A stretch of DNA of 45,015 nucleotides from Herminiimonas sp. (GTDB lineage: Bacteria > Pseudomonadota > Gammaproteobacteria > Burkholderiales > Burkholderiaceae_D). Both the position numbers and the translations under genes were made by a program. The notes beneath the pieces are model-generated. The model searched no databases and was not told the origin of the DNA. It saw only the letters and a program-made list of their open reading frames with translations. Where the stretch lies: assembly GCA_028292665.1 (NCBI GenBank), contig JAQGLW010000012.1, forward strand, positions 1 through 45,015, given 5' to 3'. Of this stretch, positions 9,663 through 17,970 are shown piece after piece. Numbering within the stretch: the first letter of the stretch is position 1; every line of letters starts with the position of its first letter.

Positions 9663-10376
9663 TTATTTCTCTGTGGGTGGCGCCGATAGCATGTCGTGCA
9701 GGTTGGCAATCACCGAATCGAGCTTGTTGCGCAAATGTTGCTGAAGCACCGCGCGCAGCGTTTCGCTGTCGCGCTTTTCAAGTGCATCCAGCATCTTGCT
9801 GTGTTCCTTGACTGCCAGGTTCCATTTGTCCTGATTGAAGTTCGAGCGGAAGCGTACGCTTTGTATGCGCGCATTGATCTGCAGGTAAGCTGCAGTCAGC
9901 ACCGTGTTGCGGGCGGCGGCATTGATGCGATCATGGATCACATGATTGATCCGGTAATATGCAGGCAGATCCCGGCGTGCGTGGGCGGCCAGCATCTCGT
10001 AGTGAAAGGCCCTGATTTCGGCGATTTCCTCGTCCTTGATCCGCTCGCAGGCGAGCTGACCCGACAGACCCTCCAGGGCGCCCATCACCTCGAAGGCCTG
10101 CTTGACGTCTTCAACCGACATCTGGGCCACGGCTGCGCCGCGATTCGGCAGGATGTCGATCAAGCCTTCGACCGCCAAGGTTTTGAATGCTTCCCGAAGC
10201 GGGGTGCGGGATACCGAAAGCTGCTCGCACAGGATGCGTTCGTTGAGCCGGGCGCCGGGCATAAGCTGGCCTTCGACAATCATGTCGCGCAGCTTTGCCG
10301 TGACGGCGAAAGACAGTACCTGCCGGTCGATCTGCAAGGCACCGCGGCCGTCAACAGGATGTTCAGCTAATTCCAT
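9663..10376 (-). CDS. GntR-family (FCD subfamily) transcriptional regulator
   Basis: A 237-residue regulator with an N-terminal winged helix (LRDMIVEGQLMPGARLNERILCEQLSVSRTPLREAFKTLAVEGLI, the classic GntR pattern) and a C-terminal all-helical FCD ligand domain (residues about 95-220). FCD members bind small organic acids and usually repress neighbouring catabolic genes until the acid is present. It lies directly upstream of the hydroxyacid dehydrogenase on the same strand and diverges from the aminotransferase remnant and transporter operon, so either or both are the likely targets. The intergenic region to its right is strongly AT-rich. Confidence 0.9.
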   Translation of the reverse strand: MELAEHPVDGRGALQIDRQVLSFAVTAKLRDMIVEGQLMPGARLNERILCEQLSVSRTPLREAFKTLAVEGLIDILPNRGAAVAQMSVEDVKQAFEVMGALEGLSGQLACERIKDEEIAEIRAFHYEMLAAHARRDLPAYYRINHVIHDRINAAARNTVLTAAYLQINARIQSVRFRSNFNQDKWNLAVKEHSKMLDALEKRDSETLRAVLQQHLRNKLDSVIANLHDMLSAPPTEK

Positions 10377-10547
10377 AATAAATTGTATATTAAAAACAAA
10401 CGCATATTTCGTATTGAAAAAATGGTACTACATTTAAATTCCATAAAAACAATAAGTTATAAATTAATGTAAAAACACGCTAGCCAAAATCAGCTTGACA
10501 CAAATATATTTTCGTCTATTGTATGCAAAACAAGCCATTATTCAATA
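10377..10547. promoter_or_regulatory. Divergent regulatory region between the GntR regulator and the aminotransferase remnant
   Basis: This AT-rich stretch holds the promoters for both directions. The rightward promoter is strong: TTGACA at 10495-10500, a 16-base spacer, and TATTGT at 10517-10522. Two sequences starting TTGTAT (near 10383 and 10519) are candidate operator halves for the GntR protein, the second overlapping the -10 box, but neither is a clean palindrome. Confidence 0.6.
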
Positions 10548-10583
10548 TTGAGACAACCTTGTTGCTGCATTTCAGGGGCATTC

Positions 10584-10893
10584 ATGTTCAAACTTAATTC
10601 CGATGCTTCCGGCCATCATTTTCTGCAGATTCCGGGACTGGCCAATGTGCCGGACCGGATTCTCCGGGCGATGGATTTCCCGACGATCGACCATCGCGGC
10701 CCCGAATTTCAGATTGGGTCTTTCGCATCGGCCACTTGGGAGACTTCAACGACCTGACCTTGATGGAGACGCTCTCCAGCGTGGAGATGGGCCTCGCCCT
10801 GGCCAACGTGCCGCAAAAAAGGGCGGCGTCATGGCCGCAATGGAGTCGTTGCAGCAGGCGGCAGGCACAGAGGTCCGGATGCAAGCAGCTTGA
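10584..10893 (+). pseudogene. Decayed serine-glyoxylate aminotransferase (class V), internal deletion and frameshifts
   Basis: Three pieces in three frames resemble one protein family. Bases 10584-10714 encode the typical N-terminus of a serine-glyoxylate or alanine-glyoxylate aminotransferase (HHFLQIPGLANVPDRI, then MDFPTIDHRGPEFQ). It jumps, at about 10715-10721 and in another frame, to the C-terminal segment FRIGHLGDFNDLTLMETL and EMGLALANVP. At a run of six A (10815-10820) the frame changes again to KKGGVMAAMESLQQA and stops at 10893. Roughly 300 central residues, including the pyridoxal-phosphate lysine, are missing. The start has a GGGG-containing ribosome site. The similarity is from recall of the family, not a search. 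The gene cannot make a working enzyme. Confidence 0.82.
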
Positions 10894-10943
10894 CGTTTTT
10901 TTCACTTAAAAAAATGGCCGTTGGCCGAACAGGAGACAAAACC

Positions 10944-11945
10944 ATGTTGACCCATTCCCTGAAACGCTCGTTGTATCTTGCCGGATTTTCTCTCGCTTTT
11001 TGCCATGCCGGTATTGCGGCAGCCTGGGAGCCGACCAAACCAATCGAAATCGTCGTGCCGTTCGGCGCCGGCGGTGCAACCGATCAGATGGCGCGTTCGA
11101 TTCAGGGCATCATCACCAAGTACAAGCTGATGAAGCAGGCAATCATTGTGCAGAACAAGGCCGGCGCGAGCGGCGCCGAAGGATTGCTGGACGTTAAGGC
11201 ATCGGCCGGCGACGCGCATAAACTGTTGGTGAATTCCTCGTCGCTGTACACGACGCCGATGGCGACCGGCCTGCCGTTCAACTGGCGCGATCTGACTCCC
11301 GTTGCAATGGTTGCCCAGGATGAATTCATTCTCTGGGTGAATAGCGATACCCCATATAAAACCGCTCCCGAATATCTGGCCGCGGTCAAGAAAGCGCCGG
11401 AAACCTTCAAAATGGGCGGCACCAGCTCCAAACGCGAAGACCACATCATCACGTCTCTGGTCGAACAGAAAAGCGGCGCCAAATTCATCTACATTCCGTA
11501 CAAGAGCGGCAGCGAGGCCGCGACGCAGCTCTCCGGCAAGCATATCGATTCCAATACCAACAACCCGTCCGAATCGATCGCTCAATGGCGCGCCGGGCAG
11601 CATCGTGCGCTCTGCCTGTTTGCGGATAAGAGAATCGGGTACAAGGTCAAGGTGACCGACACGCAAAGCTGGGCCGATGTTCCTACCTGCAAGGAACAAG
11701 GGCTCGACGTGCAGTACCAGATGCTGCGCATCATCATGCTGCCCGGCGGCGTTTCGCCGGACGTGGCGAAATTCTATGTGGATCTTCTGCAGAAGGTGGC
11801 TGCTACGCCTGAATGGAAGACATATCTTGAAAAGAATGCGCTGAAATCGTCGTTCATCAGCGGCGAACCGCTGCGTCAGTATTTGGCGAAAGACGAGCAA
11901 AACCATCGCGAGATCATGAAGGCAGCGGGTTTTCTCGCGCAATAA
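10944..11945 (+). CDS. Tripartite tricarboxylate transporter receptor (TctC/Bug family)
   Basis: A 333-residue periplasmic binding protein with a signal peptide (THSLKRSLYLAGFSLAF, cleavage probably after GIAAA) and the family opening WEPTKPIEIVVPFGAGGATDQMAR. The ATG at 10944 is chosen because AGGAG lies 8 bases upstream; the longer open frame from 10890 would bury the signal peptide. It is the first intact gene after the strong promoter at 10495 and is followed by TctB and TctA homologues, so unlike the orphan receptor at 947 it belongs to a complete transporter. Ligand unknown; the following CoA-transferase suggests an organic acid that is activated to a CoA ester. Confidence 0.88.
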   Translation: MLTHSLKRSLYLAGFSLAFCHAGIAAAWEPTKPIEIVVPFGAGGATDQMARSIQGIITKYKLMKQAIIVQNKAGASGAEGLLDVKASAGDAHKLLVNSSSLYTTPMATGLPFNWRDLTPVAMVAQDEFILWVNSDTPYKTAPEYLAAVKKAPETFKMGGTSSKREDHIITSLVEQKSGAKFIYIPYKSGSEAATQLSGKHIDSNTNNPSESIAQWRAGQHRALCLFADKRIGYKVKVTDTQSWADVPTCKEQGLDVQYQMLRIIMLPGGVSPDVAKFYVDLLQKVAATPEWKTYLEKNALKSSFISGEPLRQYLAKDEQNHREIMKAAGFLAQ

Positions 11946-11964
11946 ACAGGCCTTTCATCGCTTT

Positions 11965-12001
11965 GCGCGCCCGTCCTTTATTTGTCAGGGACGGGCGGCG
12001 C
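11965..12001 (+). other. Strong intercistronic hairpin between receptor and TctB
   Basis: CGCCCGTCC at 11968-11976 pairs perfectly with GGACGGGCG at 11989-11997, and flanking GCG/CGC can extend the stem with one bulged G. There is no T-run after it. Such a hairpin may protect the receptor mRNA or partly stop transcription so that the receptor is made in excess over the membrane subunits. Confidence 0.55.
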
Positions 12002-12036
12002 TGTTAATTCGTTCTTGACACCCACTTAACTCAAAT

Positions 12037-12555
12037 ATGAACATATCAACCGAGCAGCCCGAAGCAGTCGAAGGATCGGAGGCAGCCATCACGATACGGA
12101 CTGCCGAACTCATCGTGGGCGGGTTGCTGGCGGCACTTGCGCTGCTGGTCATCTGGAGTAACTACCGGCTCGGCGCCGGATGGGCTCCCGACGGTCCGCA
12201 GTCAGGTTATTTTCCGTTCCGGCTTGGCATCGTCATTCTTTTGGCCAGCATCACCATCATTATCCAGGCAATCCTGAAGGCGGACCGATCGGCTTTCGTC
12301 GAACGGGCGCAACTGAAGCTGGTAGCGATTGTGCTGCTTCCGCTTATCGTATATGTCGCTGCGATTCAGGGATTGGGCATCTACGTTCCCTCGGCTCTTT
12401 TCATCGGCATTTTCATGATGGCCGTCGGCAAGTTCAGCTGGTGGAAGGCGATCGTCACCGGCGTCGGAACCGCCCTGGTGATTTTCTGGATTTTTGAACT
12501 GCAATTCCAGGTCCCCCTTCCCAAAGGGCCGCTTGAACAATTGTTCGGATTTTGA
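12037..12555 (+). CDS. Tripartite tricarboxylate transporter small membrane subunit, TctB-like
   Basis: A 172-residue membrane protein with about four hydrophobic segments (residues about 25-43, 60-80, 92-125 as two, 130-148). The PDGPQSGYFPFRLGI stretch after the first segment is typical of TctB. It partners with the large TctA subunit, whose frame begins at its stop codon. No ribosome site is evident before the ATG at 12037, which may mean low or coupled translation. A TTGACA hexamer at 12015-12020 lies just upstream, but no -10 fits between it and the start. Confidence 0.85.
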   Translation: MNISTEQPEAVEGSEAAITIRTAELIVGGLLAALALLVIWSNYRLGAGWAPDGPQSGYFPFRLGIVILLASITIIIQAILKADRSAFVERAQLKLVAIVLLPLIVYVAAIQGLGIYVPSALFIGIFMMAVGKFSWWKAIVTGVGTALVIFWIFELQFQVPLPKGPLEQLFGF

Positions 12556-12566
12556 CCGGAGTCTAC

Positions 12567-14084
12567 ATGGAAGATGTCTCTTCGCTATTGCACGGCTTCG
12601 CCATTGTGATGTCATGGCAAAACATCGGGTTCATGATGATCGGCATTCTGCTGGGCATCGTGGTCGGCGTCTTGCCCGGATTGGGCGGTCCGAACGGGGT
12701 CGCCATTCTGCTGCCGTTGACGTTCACGATGAATCCGACGTCGGCCATCATCTTGCTGTCCTGCATCTACTGGGGTGCGCTGTTCGGCGGCGCGATCACT
12801 TCGATACTCTTCAACATTCCGGGGGAAGCGCATTCGGTGGCGACCACCTTCGACGGTTATCCGATGGCGCAGCAGGGCAACGCCGGGCAGGCGCTTACCA
12901 GCGCGTTTACCGGATCTTTCATCGGCGCATTGTTCGGTGTGCTCGTCATTACATTCCTGGCGCCGATGGTGGCGAAGTTTGCATTGCGCTTCGGTCCGCC
13001 GGAATTTTTCGCCGTCTACTTTTTGACCTTCTGCAGTTTCATCGGCATGGGCAAGGAACCGAAAGCAAAAATCCTGATTTCCATGTGCCTCGGCTTTGTG
13101 CTTGCGGCAGTCGGCATGGACACCGTTTCCGGCCAGCTGCGCATGACGTTCGGGATTCCCGTATTGCTGCGCGGCTTCGATTTTCTGGTGGCGGTAATCG
13201 GTCTTTTCGGCATCAGCGAAATCCTGATGACGATGGAAGAAGGCCTCGCATTCAAAGGCAAGAAATCAGCGATCGATCTGAAAGTGGTCCTCAAAACCTG
13301 GGCGTCCTTGCCGCGTTACTGGTTGACGCTGTTGCGTTCGTCCGTAATCGGATGCTGGCTCGGCATTACGCCGGGCGGCGCCACCGCCGCTTCCTTCATG
13401 GGCTACGGTGTGGCAAAGCGGTTCTCGAAGGATCCTGAGAGTTTCGGCACCGGCAATGTCGAGGGCGTGCTGGCGCCCGAGACCGCCGCGCATGCAGCGG
13501 GCACCAGTGCGCTGTTGCCGATGCTGGCGCTCGGCATTCCGGGTTCCGCCACTGCCGCCGTGCTGCTCGGCGGGCTGATGATCTGGGGGCTGCAACCCGG
13601 CCCGCTCCTGTTCGTCGAGCAGAAGGATTTCGTCTGGGGCCTGATTGCCAGCATGTATCTCGGCAATATTGCGGGACTGATCATCGTGCTGGCGACGGTG
13701 CCGCTGTTTGCCGCCATTCTGCGCATTCCGTTTTCGATCGTTGCGCCGACGATTCTGGTGGTATGCGCGATCGGCGCGTATACGGTGCACAACGCCCAGT
13801 TCGACATCTGGCTGATGCTGATATTCGGCGTTGTCGGCTACATATTCAAGAAGCTTCAGTATCCGCTTGCCCCGATGGTGCTGGCGCTGGTGCTGGGCGA
13901 CCGGGCCGAAGATGCATTCCGGCAAAGCATGCTTGCATCGAAGGGCACGCTCGGCATTTTCTGGTCGAACGGGCTGGTGGGCACGATCATGACGCTGGCG
14001 GTCGCCGGACTGGTCTGGTCGCTGGTGAGCACGCTGCTCGGCCACGCTAAAACGCGCAGCCGCACCAAGGCCGGCGTCGCATAG
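12567..14084 (+). CDS. Tripartite tricarboxylate transporter large membrane subunit, TctA-like
   Basis: A 505-residue polytopic membrane protein of the usual TctA size with the family hallmarks: LGIVVGVLPGLGGPNGVAILLPLTF near the N-terminus, GGAITSILFNIPGEAHSVATTFDGYP, and the repeat-related block IGCWLGITPGGATAASFMGYGVAK with ALGIPGSATAAVLLGGLMIWG. It forms the permease channel with TctB and takes substrate from the receptor encoded two genes upstream. The start at 12567 follows GGAG by five bases; the longer frame from 12552 is a TTG overlapping tctB and is less likely. Confidence 0.92.
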   Translation: MEDVSSLLHGFAIVMSWQNIGFMMIGILLGIVVGVLPGLGGPNGVAILLPLTFTMNPTSAIILLSCIYWGALFGGAITSILFNIPGEAHSVATTFDGYPMAQQGNAGQALTSAFTGSFIGALFGVLVITFLAPMVAKFALRFGPPEFFAVYFLTFCSFIGMGKEPKAKILISMCLGFVLAAVGMDTVSGQLRMTFGIPVLLRGFDFLVAVIGLFGISEILMTMEEGLAFKGKKSAIDLKVVLKTWASLPRYWLTLLRSSVIGCWLGITPGGATAASFMGYGVAKRFSKDPESFGTGNVEGVLAPETAAHAAGTSALLPMLALGIPGSATAAVLLGGLMIWGLQPGPLLFVEQKDFVWGLIASMYLGNIAGLIIVLATVPLFAAILRIPFSIVAPTILVVCAIGAYTVHNAQFDIWLMLIFGVVGYIFKKLQYPLAPMVLALVLGDRAEDAFRQSMLASKGTLGIFWSNGLVGTIMTLAVAGLVWSLVSTLLGHAKTRSRTKAGVA

Positions 14085-14136
14085 CGCCGGCGCCGCGGAG
14101 TTTTCATATTATGGGCGCTACTTATCTGGAGCAAGC

Positions 14137-14916
14137 ATGTCGGATCTGATTCAGGTCGAGCGCGACGGTGCGATTGCAACCGTCGTCCTCAATCGGCCGG
14201 AAAAACTCAATGCGTTGACCAAGCCGATGTGGCAAGCGCTGGGCGATGCGGTCAATACGCTGTCTGCCGACGATACGGTGCGCTGCATCGTGCTGCGCGG
14301 CGCCGGCGAAAAATCCTTTTCGCCCGGCAACGACATTGCCGAATTTCAGACCGAGCGTTCAAACAAGGCGCAGGCGATCGATTACGGCCATGTGATGCAT
14401 GCGACCGCAGCGGCGTTGGCGAACTGCCGCCATCCGCTGGTGGCGCAGATTCACGGCATCTGCGTCGGCGGCGGAATGGAGATCGCTTCGCTGTGCGACA
14501 TCCGCATCTGCGGCGAGTCGAGCCGGTTCGGCGCGCCGATCAAGAATCTCGGCCTGGTGATGGCATATCAGGAAATGGCGCCGCTGGTGCGGTTGACCGG
14601 ACCCGACGTCGCGCTGGAAATTTTGCTGGAAGGCCGTATCTTCGATGCTGCCGAGGCGAAAGAAAAGGGACTCGTCACCCGCGTGGTTCCCGACGCGCAG
14701 GTCGCGGCCGAAGCATCGGCCGCTGCCCGGCGGATTGCGGAAGGGGCGCCGCTGGTCGCGCAGTGGCATAAAAAGTTCGCGCGGCGGCTGGCTGATCCGC
14801 GTCCGATTTCGGACGCCGAATACGAAGAATGCTTCGACTGCTTCGACACCGAAGATTTCCGGATCGGTTACGCGGCATTCCTGGCCAAGCAAAAACCCGG
14901 CTTCGTCGGCAAATAA
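14137..14916 (+). CDS. Enoyl-CoA hydratase/isomerase-family protein
   Basis: A 259-residue crotonase-fold protein with the CoA-binding and oxyanion elements LNRPEKLNALT, SPGNDIAEF and HGICVGGGMEIASLCDIRI. The usual first catalytic Glu (in PEI-LGL of hydratases) is replaced: the segment reads FGAPIKNLGLVMAYQEM, while the second Glu position in ALEILLEG is kept. It may therefore be an isomerase, hydrolase or lyase-like crotonase rather than a standard hydratase. It follows tctA by 52 bases and precedes a CoA-transferase by 25, so it probably acts on the CoA ester of the acid imported by the transporter. Confidence 0.85.
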   Translation: MSDLIQVERDGAIATVVLNRPEKLNALTKPMWQALGDAVNTLSADDTVRCIVLRGAGEKSFSPGNDIAEFQTERSNKAQAIDYGHVMHATAAALANCRHPLVAQIHGICVGGGMEIASLCDIRICGESSRFGAPIKNLGLVMAYQEMAPLVRLTGPDVALEILLEGRIFDAAEAKEKGLVTRVVPDAQVAAEASAAARRIAEGAPLVAQWHKKFARRLADPRPISDAEYEECFDCFDTEDFRIGYAAFLAKQKPGFVGK

Positions 14917-14941
14917 TCAAGGTATTGAAGAAAGCAATCAA

Positions 14942-16165
14942 ATGAAGGCTGATACCGCCCACACGGGTCCGCTCGCGGGCATGCGCGTGCTCGAACTGGC
15001 GCAAATCATGGCCGGCCCTACCTGCGGCATGATGCTCGCGGACATGGGCGCGGATGTGGTCAAAGTCGAAAAGCTTCCCGGCGGCGACGACGCGCGCGGC
15101 TACCGCGAACCGCGCGTCAACGGCGTGTCGGCGCCGTTCATGATCCTCAACCGCAACAAGCGCGGAATCGCACTCAATCTGAAGCATGCGCAAGGCCGCG
15201 CGATTTTGCTGCGCATGGTCAAGGATGCCGACGTGCTGACCGAAAACTATCGGCGCGGGACGCTCGAAAAACTCGGAATCGGATACGACGTGCTGTCCAA
15301 AATCAATCCGGGTCTGATCTATTGCGCCGTGTCCGGTTACGGCCGCGACGGACCTTACGGCGACAAGGGCGGCTTCGATCTGATCGCGCAGGGATTCGCG
15401 GGACTGATGTCGGTCACCGGCGAGCCGGGCCGCCCGCCGGCCAAGACCGGCAACTCGATCGCCGACATCAATGCCGGGATTCTGGCGGTGGTCGGCATCA
15501 CCGCAGCGTATGCGCACAAGCTCAAGACAGGTCAGGGCCAGATCGTCGATACTTCGCTGATGGAGGCGGCGCTGCAGCAGACATACTGGCACGCCGCGAT
15601 TCATTTCGCCACCGGCGAATCGGTCGGCCCGACCGGGTCGGCGCATTTGCTGACCGCGCCGTATCAGGCTTTTCGCACCAGCGATGGCTGGATCAATGTC
15701 GGCGGCGCGAATCAGGCCAACTGGGAGAGGATCGCCGATGTGCTCGGCCATCCGGAGTGGCGCGACGATCCGCGTTATGCGACCAATACCGCACGGATGC
15801 AAAATCTCGACGCATTGACTGCCGCGATGAATGCGGTACTGATCACGCGCAGCAAGGCCGAATGGATTGCCGCCTTCGATGCGGCCGGCGTCCCGGTCGG
15901 GCCGGTGCATACGATCGGCGAAGCGTTGACGCATCCGCAAACGCTGGCGCGCGGCATGGTGGTCGATCTGGTGCATCCGCAGGCCGGTCCGACCAAGGCG
16001 CTCGGCTGCCCGATTCACTTTTCCGAAACGCCGACGCAGATCAAGCGTCCAGCGCCGATGCTGGGCGAGCACTCGCGCGAATTGCTGAAGGAATACAACT
16101 ACAGCGATGCCGAAATAGATGCCTTCGTCGCCGACGGCGTGATCGAGGAAGCGGCCGGCGGTTGA
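14942..16165 (+). CDS. Class III CoA-transferase, CaiB/BaiF (formyl-CoA transferase) family
   Basis: A 407-residue protein with the family opening GPLAGMRVLELAQIMAGPTCGMMLADMGADVVKVEK, the NRNKRGIALNLK block, GYGRDGPY, and the catalytic aspartate D175 in SIADINAGILA. Enzymes of this family move CoA between carboxylic acids through an aspartyl-CoA anhydride. The true start is the ATG at 14942; the long open frame from 14645 runs inside the preceding gene. As the last gene of the transporter operon it probably activates the imported acid with CoA taken from a donor such as succinyl-CoA. Confidence 0.92.
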   Translation: MKADTAHTGPLAGMRVLELAQIMAGPTCGMMLADMGADVVKVEKLPGGDDARGYREPRVNGVSAPFMILNRNKRGIALNLKHAQGRAILLRMVKDADVLTENYRRGTLEKLGIGYDVLSKINPGLIYCAVSGYGRDGPYGDKGGFDLIAQGFAGLMSVTGEPGRPPAKTGNSIADINAGILAVVGITAAYAHKLKTGQGQIVDTSLMEAALQQTYWHAAIHFATGESVGPTGSAHLLTAPYQAFRTSDGWINVGGANQANWERIADVLGHPEWRDDPRYATNTARMQNLDALTAAMNAVLITRSKAEWIAAFDAAGVPVGPVHTIGEALTHPQTLARGMVVDLVHPQAGPTKALGCPIHFSETPTQIKRPAPMLGEHSRELLKEYNYSDAEIDAFVADGVIEEAAGG

Positions 16166-16337
16166 TCCGCATCAAGCCTCCCGAAACCACAATCCGCTTC
16201 GCAGGCGCTTTCCTGTCAAGGACGATCGGAATTCCTGAGCGGCCGGCCAACCTCTCTTTTCTTTACCGAATCGGCTGTCGCAGCCGGCGCAGGAAACTTC
16301 GCACGATTTAAATTGTCATTCTTCACATCAAGGAGCA

Positions 16338-16379
16338 ATGACGATAACGGCGAAACCGCATCCGGCCCGCGTTCGGTAA
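16338..16379 (+). CDS. 13-codon leader ORF ahead of the glycosidase gene
   Basis: The ATG at 16338 has the best ribosome site of the area (AAGGAG, three bases before it) and reads MTITAKPHPARVR before TAA. The stop lies 9 bases before the ATG of the glycosidase, in the same frame. It may be a leader peptide providing translational coupling, or an older start of the glycosidase gene cut off by a nonsense change. Confidence 0.35.
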   Translation: MTITAKPHPARVR

Positions 16380-16388
16380 AGGCAGAAA

Positions 16389-17693
16389 ATGCTACCAGGA
16401 TTCATCTTTGCCACTGGCATTGAAAGCAGCATTCCTACCATCGCCGGTGGCAAGATCCGGATGGATGAATTCGAGAAGTGCGACCACTATCGTCAATGGC
16501 GCACCGATTTCGATCTGGTTCAGGAGATGGGCATTTCGGTGCTGCGCTACGGTCCGCCATTGCATCGGACCTTTCTGGGGCCGGACCGCTATGACTGGTC
16601 GTTCGCCGACGAGACTTTCGCCGACCTGCGCCGGCGCGATCTGGTGGCGATTGTCGATCTGTGCCACTTCGGCGTGCCCGACTGGATAGGCAATTTCCAG
16701 AATCCGGATTTTCCGCAATTGTTCGCCGCGTACGCGGGTGCTTTCGCTCAGCGTTTTCCGTGGGTACAGCTCTACACGCCGATCAATGAAATGTATATCT
16801 GCGCATTGTTTTCGGCGCAGTACGGCCTGTGGAATGAACAGCTCACCACCGATCGTGGATTCGTCACTGCGCTGAAGCATCTGGTCAAGGCCAACATAAT
16901 GGCAATGCGGGCCATTCTCAATGTACGGCCCGATGCCTTGTTCATTCAGAGCGAATCGTCGGAATATTTTCATGCTGAAAATCCGAAAGCGATCGGACCC
17001 GCCGAAAGAAACAATGCAAAGCGGTTTTTATCGCTTGACCTGAATTACGGAAGGCGAGTGGATTCCGACATGTACGAATATCTGATGGACAACGGCATGA
17101 CGCGTGATGAATATCATTCTTTCCTCAAGAATAACCTGAAGCATCACTGCATCATGGGTAACGATTACTACGGCAGCAACGAGCATCGGGTGTCGGCCGA
17201 CGGTAGCATGTGCCCGTCGGGAGAAATCTTCGGCTACGCGGTCATCACGCGTCAGTATTACGATCGTTACCGCCTGCCCGTGATGCATACGGAAACCAAC
17301 CTGACGCAAGGTCCGAATGGCGATGAAGCCGTCAACTGGCTTCGAAAGGAGTGGGCCAATGTGCTGCGCGTACGCAACGACGGCGTACCGATCGTCGGCT
17401 TCACCTGGTATTCGCTGACCGACCAGGTCGATTGGGATACCCTCCTGTGCCAGAACAACGGCCGCGTCAATGCCCGCGGACTATACGATCTGGAGCGCCG
17501 GATCCGTCCGGTCGGCGAAGCCTACCGGCAATTGATCCGGGACTGGCTGCGCGTGCTTCCGACGCAGAGCGTGTGCCTGCAGGTGCCGATCGTGATGCCG
17601 AGCGAATACGATCATGAATGGAGCAAACGGCGGCGCTCCCAAGCGCAGCAGGCGCGCCATGCAACAACCGACGCGCCCAAAAATTCCGAATAA
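16389..17693 (+). CDS. Glycoside hydrolase family 1-like protein
   Basis: A 434-residue protein that reads as a retaining TIM-barrel glycosidase of the GH1 type. The first strand (FIFATGIESSIPTI) and the sequences FDLVQEMGISVLRYGPP and YDWSFADETFADLRRRDLVAIVDLCHFGVPDW follow the GH1 pattern. The probable acid/base is E134 in YTPINEM (usually NEP) and the probable nucleophile is E302 in MHTETN, near the expected spacing. Later blocks (VGFTWYSLTDQVDWDT and RGLYDLERRIRPVGEAYRQLI) also match. There is no signal peptide, so it is cytoplasmic. Substrate specificity cannot be read. It stands alone between the transporter operon and the phage-like island. Confidence 0.75.
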   Translation: MLPGFIFATGIESSIPTIAGGKIRMDEFEKCDHYRQWRTDFDLVQEMGISVLRYGPPLHRTFLGPDRYDWSFADETFADLRRRDLVAIVDLCHFGVPDWIGNFQNPDFPQLFAAYAGAFAQRFPWVQLYTPINEMYICALFSAQYGLWNEQLTTDRGFVTALKHLVKANIMAMRAILNVRPDALFIQSESSEYFHAENPKAIGPAERNNAKRFLSLDLNYGRRVDSDMYEYLMDNGMTRDEYHSFLKNNLKHHCIMGNDYYGSNEHRVSADGSMCPSGEIFGYAVITRQYYDRYRLPVMHTETNLTQGPNGDEAVNWLRKEWANVLRVRNDGVPIVGFTWYSLTDQVDWDTLLCQNNGRVNARGLYDLERRIRPVGEAYRQLIRDWLRVLPTQSVCLQVPIVMPSEYDHEWSKRRRSQAQQARHATTDAPKNSE

Positions 17694-17970
17694 TAAAATC
17701 AGCCGGATGAATCCGCAACGCAATCGCGGCGCCGGATAAGGCAAGGTTCAGCCGGACTTGCGAAGCATGGAAACGGCTTGTTTTATAAGCTTCCTGAATG
17801 GTCGCATTCATGTCTTGAAAAATACCGGGCAAGCTATATATGCTTGATCAAAGATGCCTTGCTTTAAATGGTATTTTCAATAAATTCCCTATGGAATCAG
17901 ATTTTTAAAATGCTGATTTTGAAATACTGGTTAGGCGTACAGCTTTTATTTCACAATACGTAATTTTTGC

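Noticed and set aside
10383-10528. TTGTAT-type half sites as GntR operators
   Set aside because: They are AT-rich and not proper palindromes; mentioned with the regulatory region but not called separately.
14675-16072. Leftward ORF of 465 codons
   Set aside because: It is antisense to the CoA-transferase and has no recognisable motif or ribosome site.
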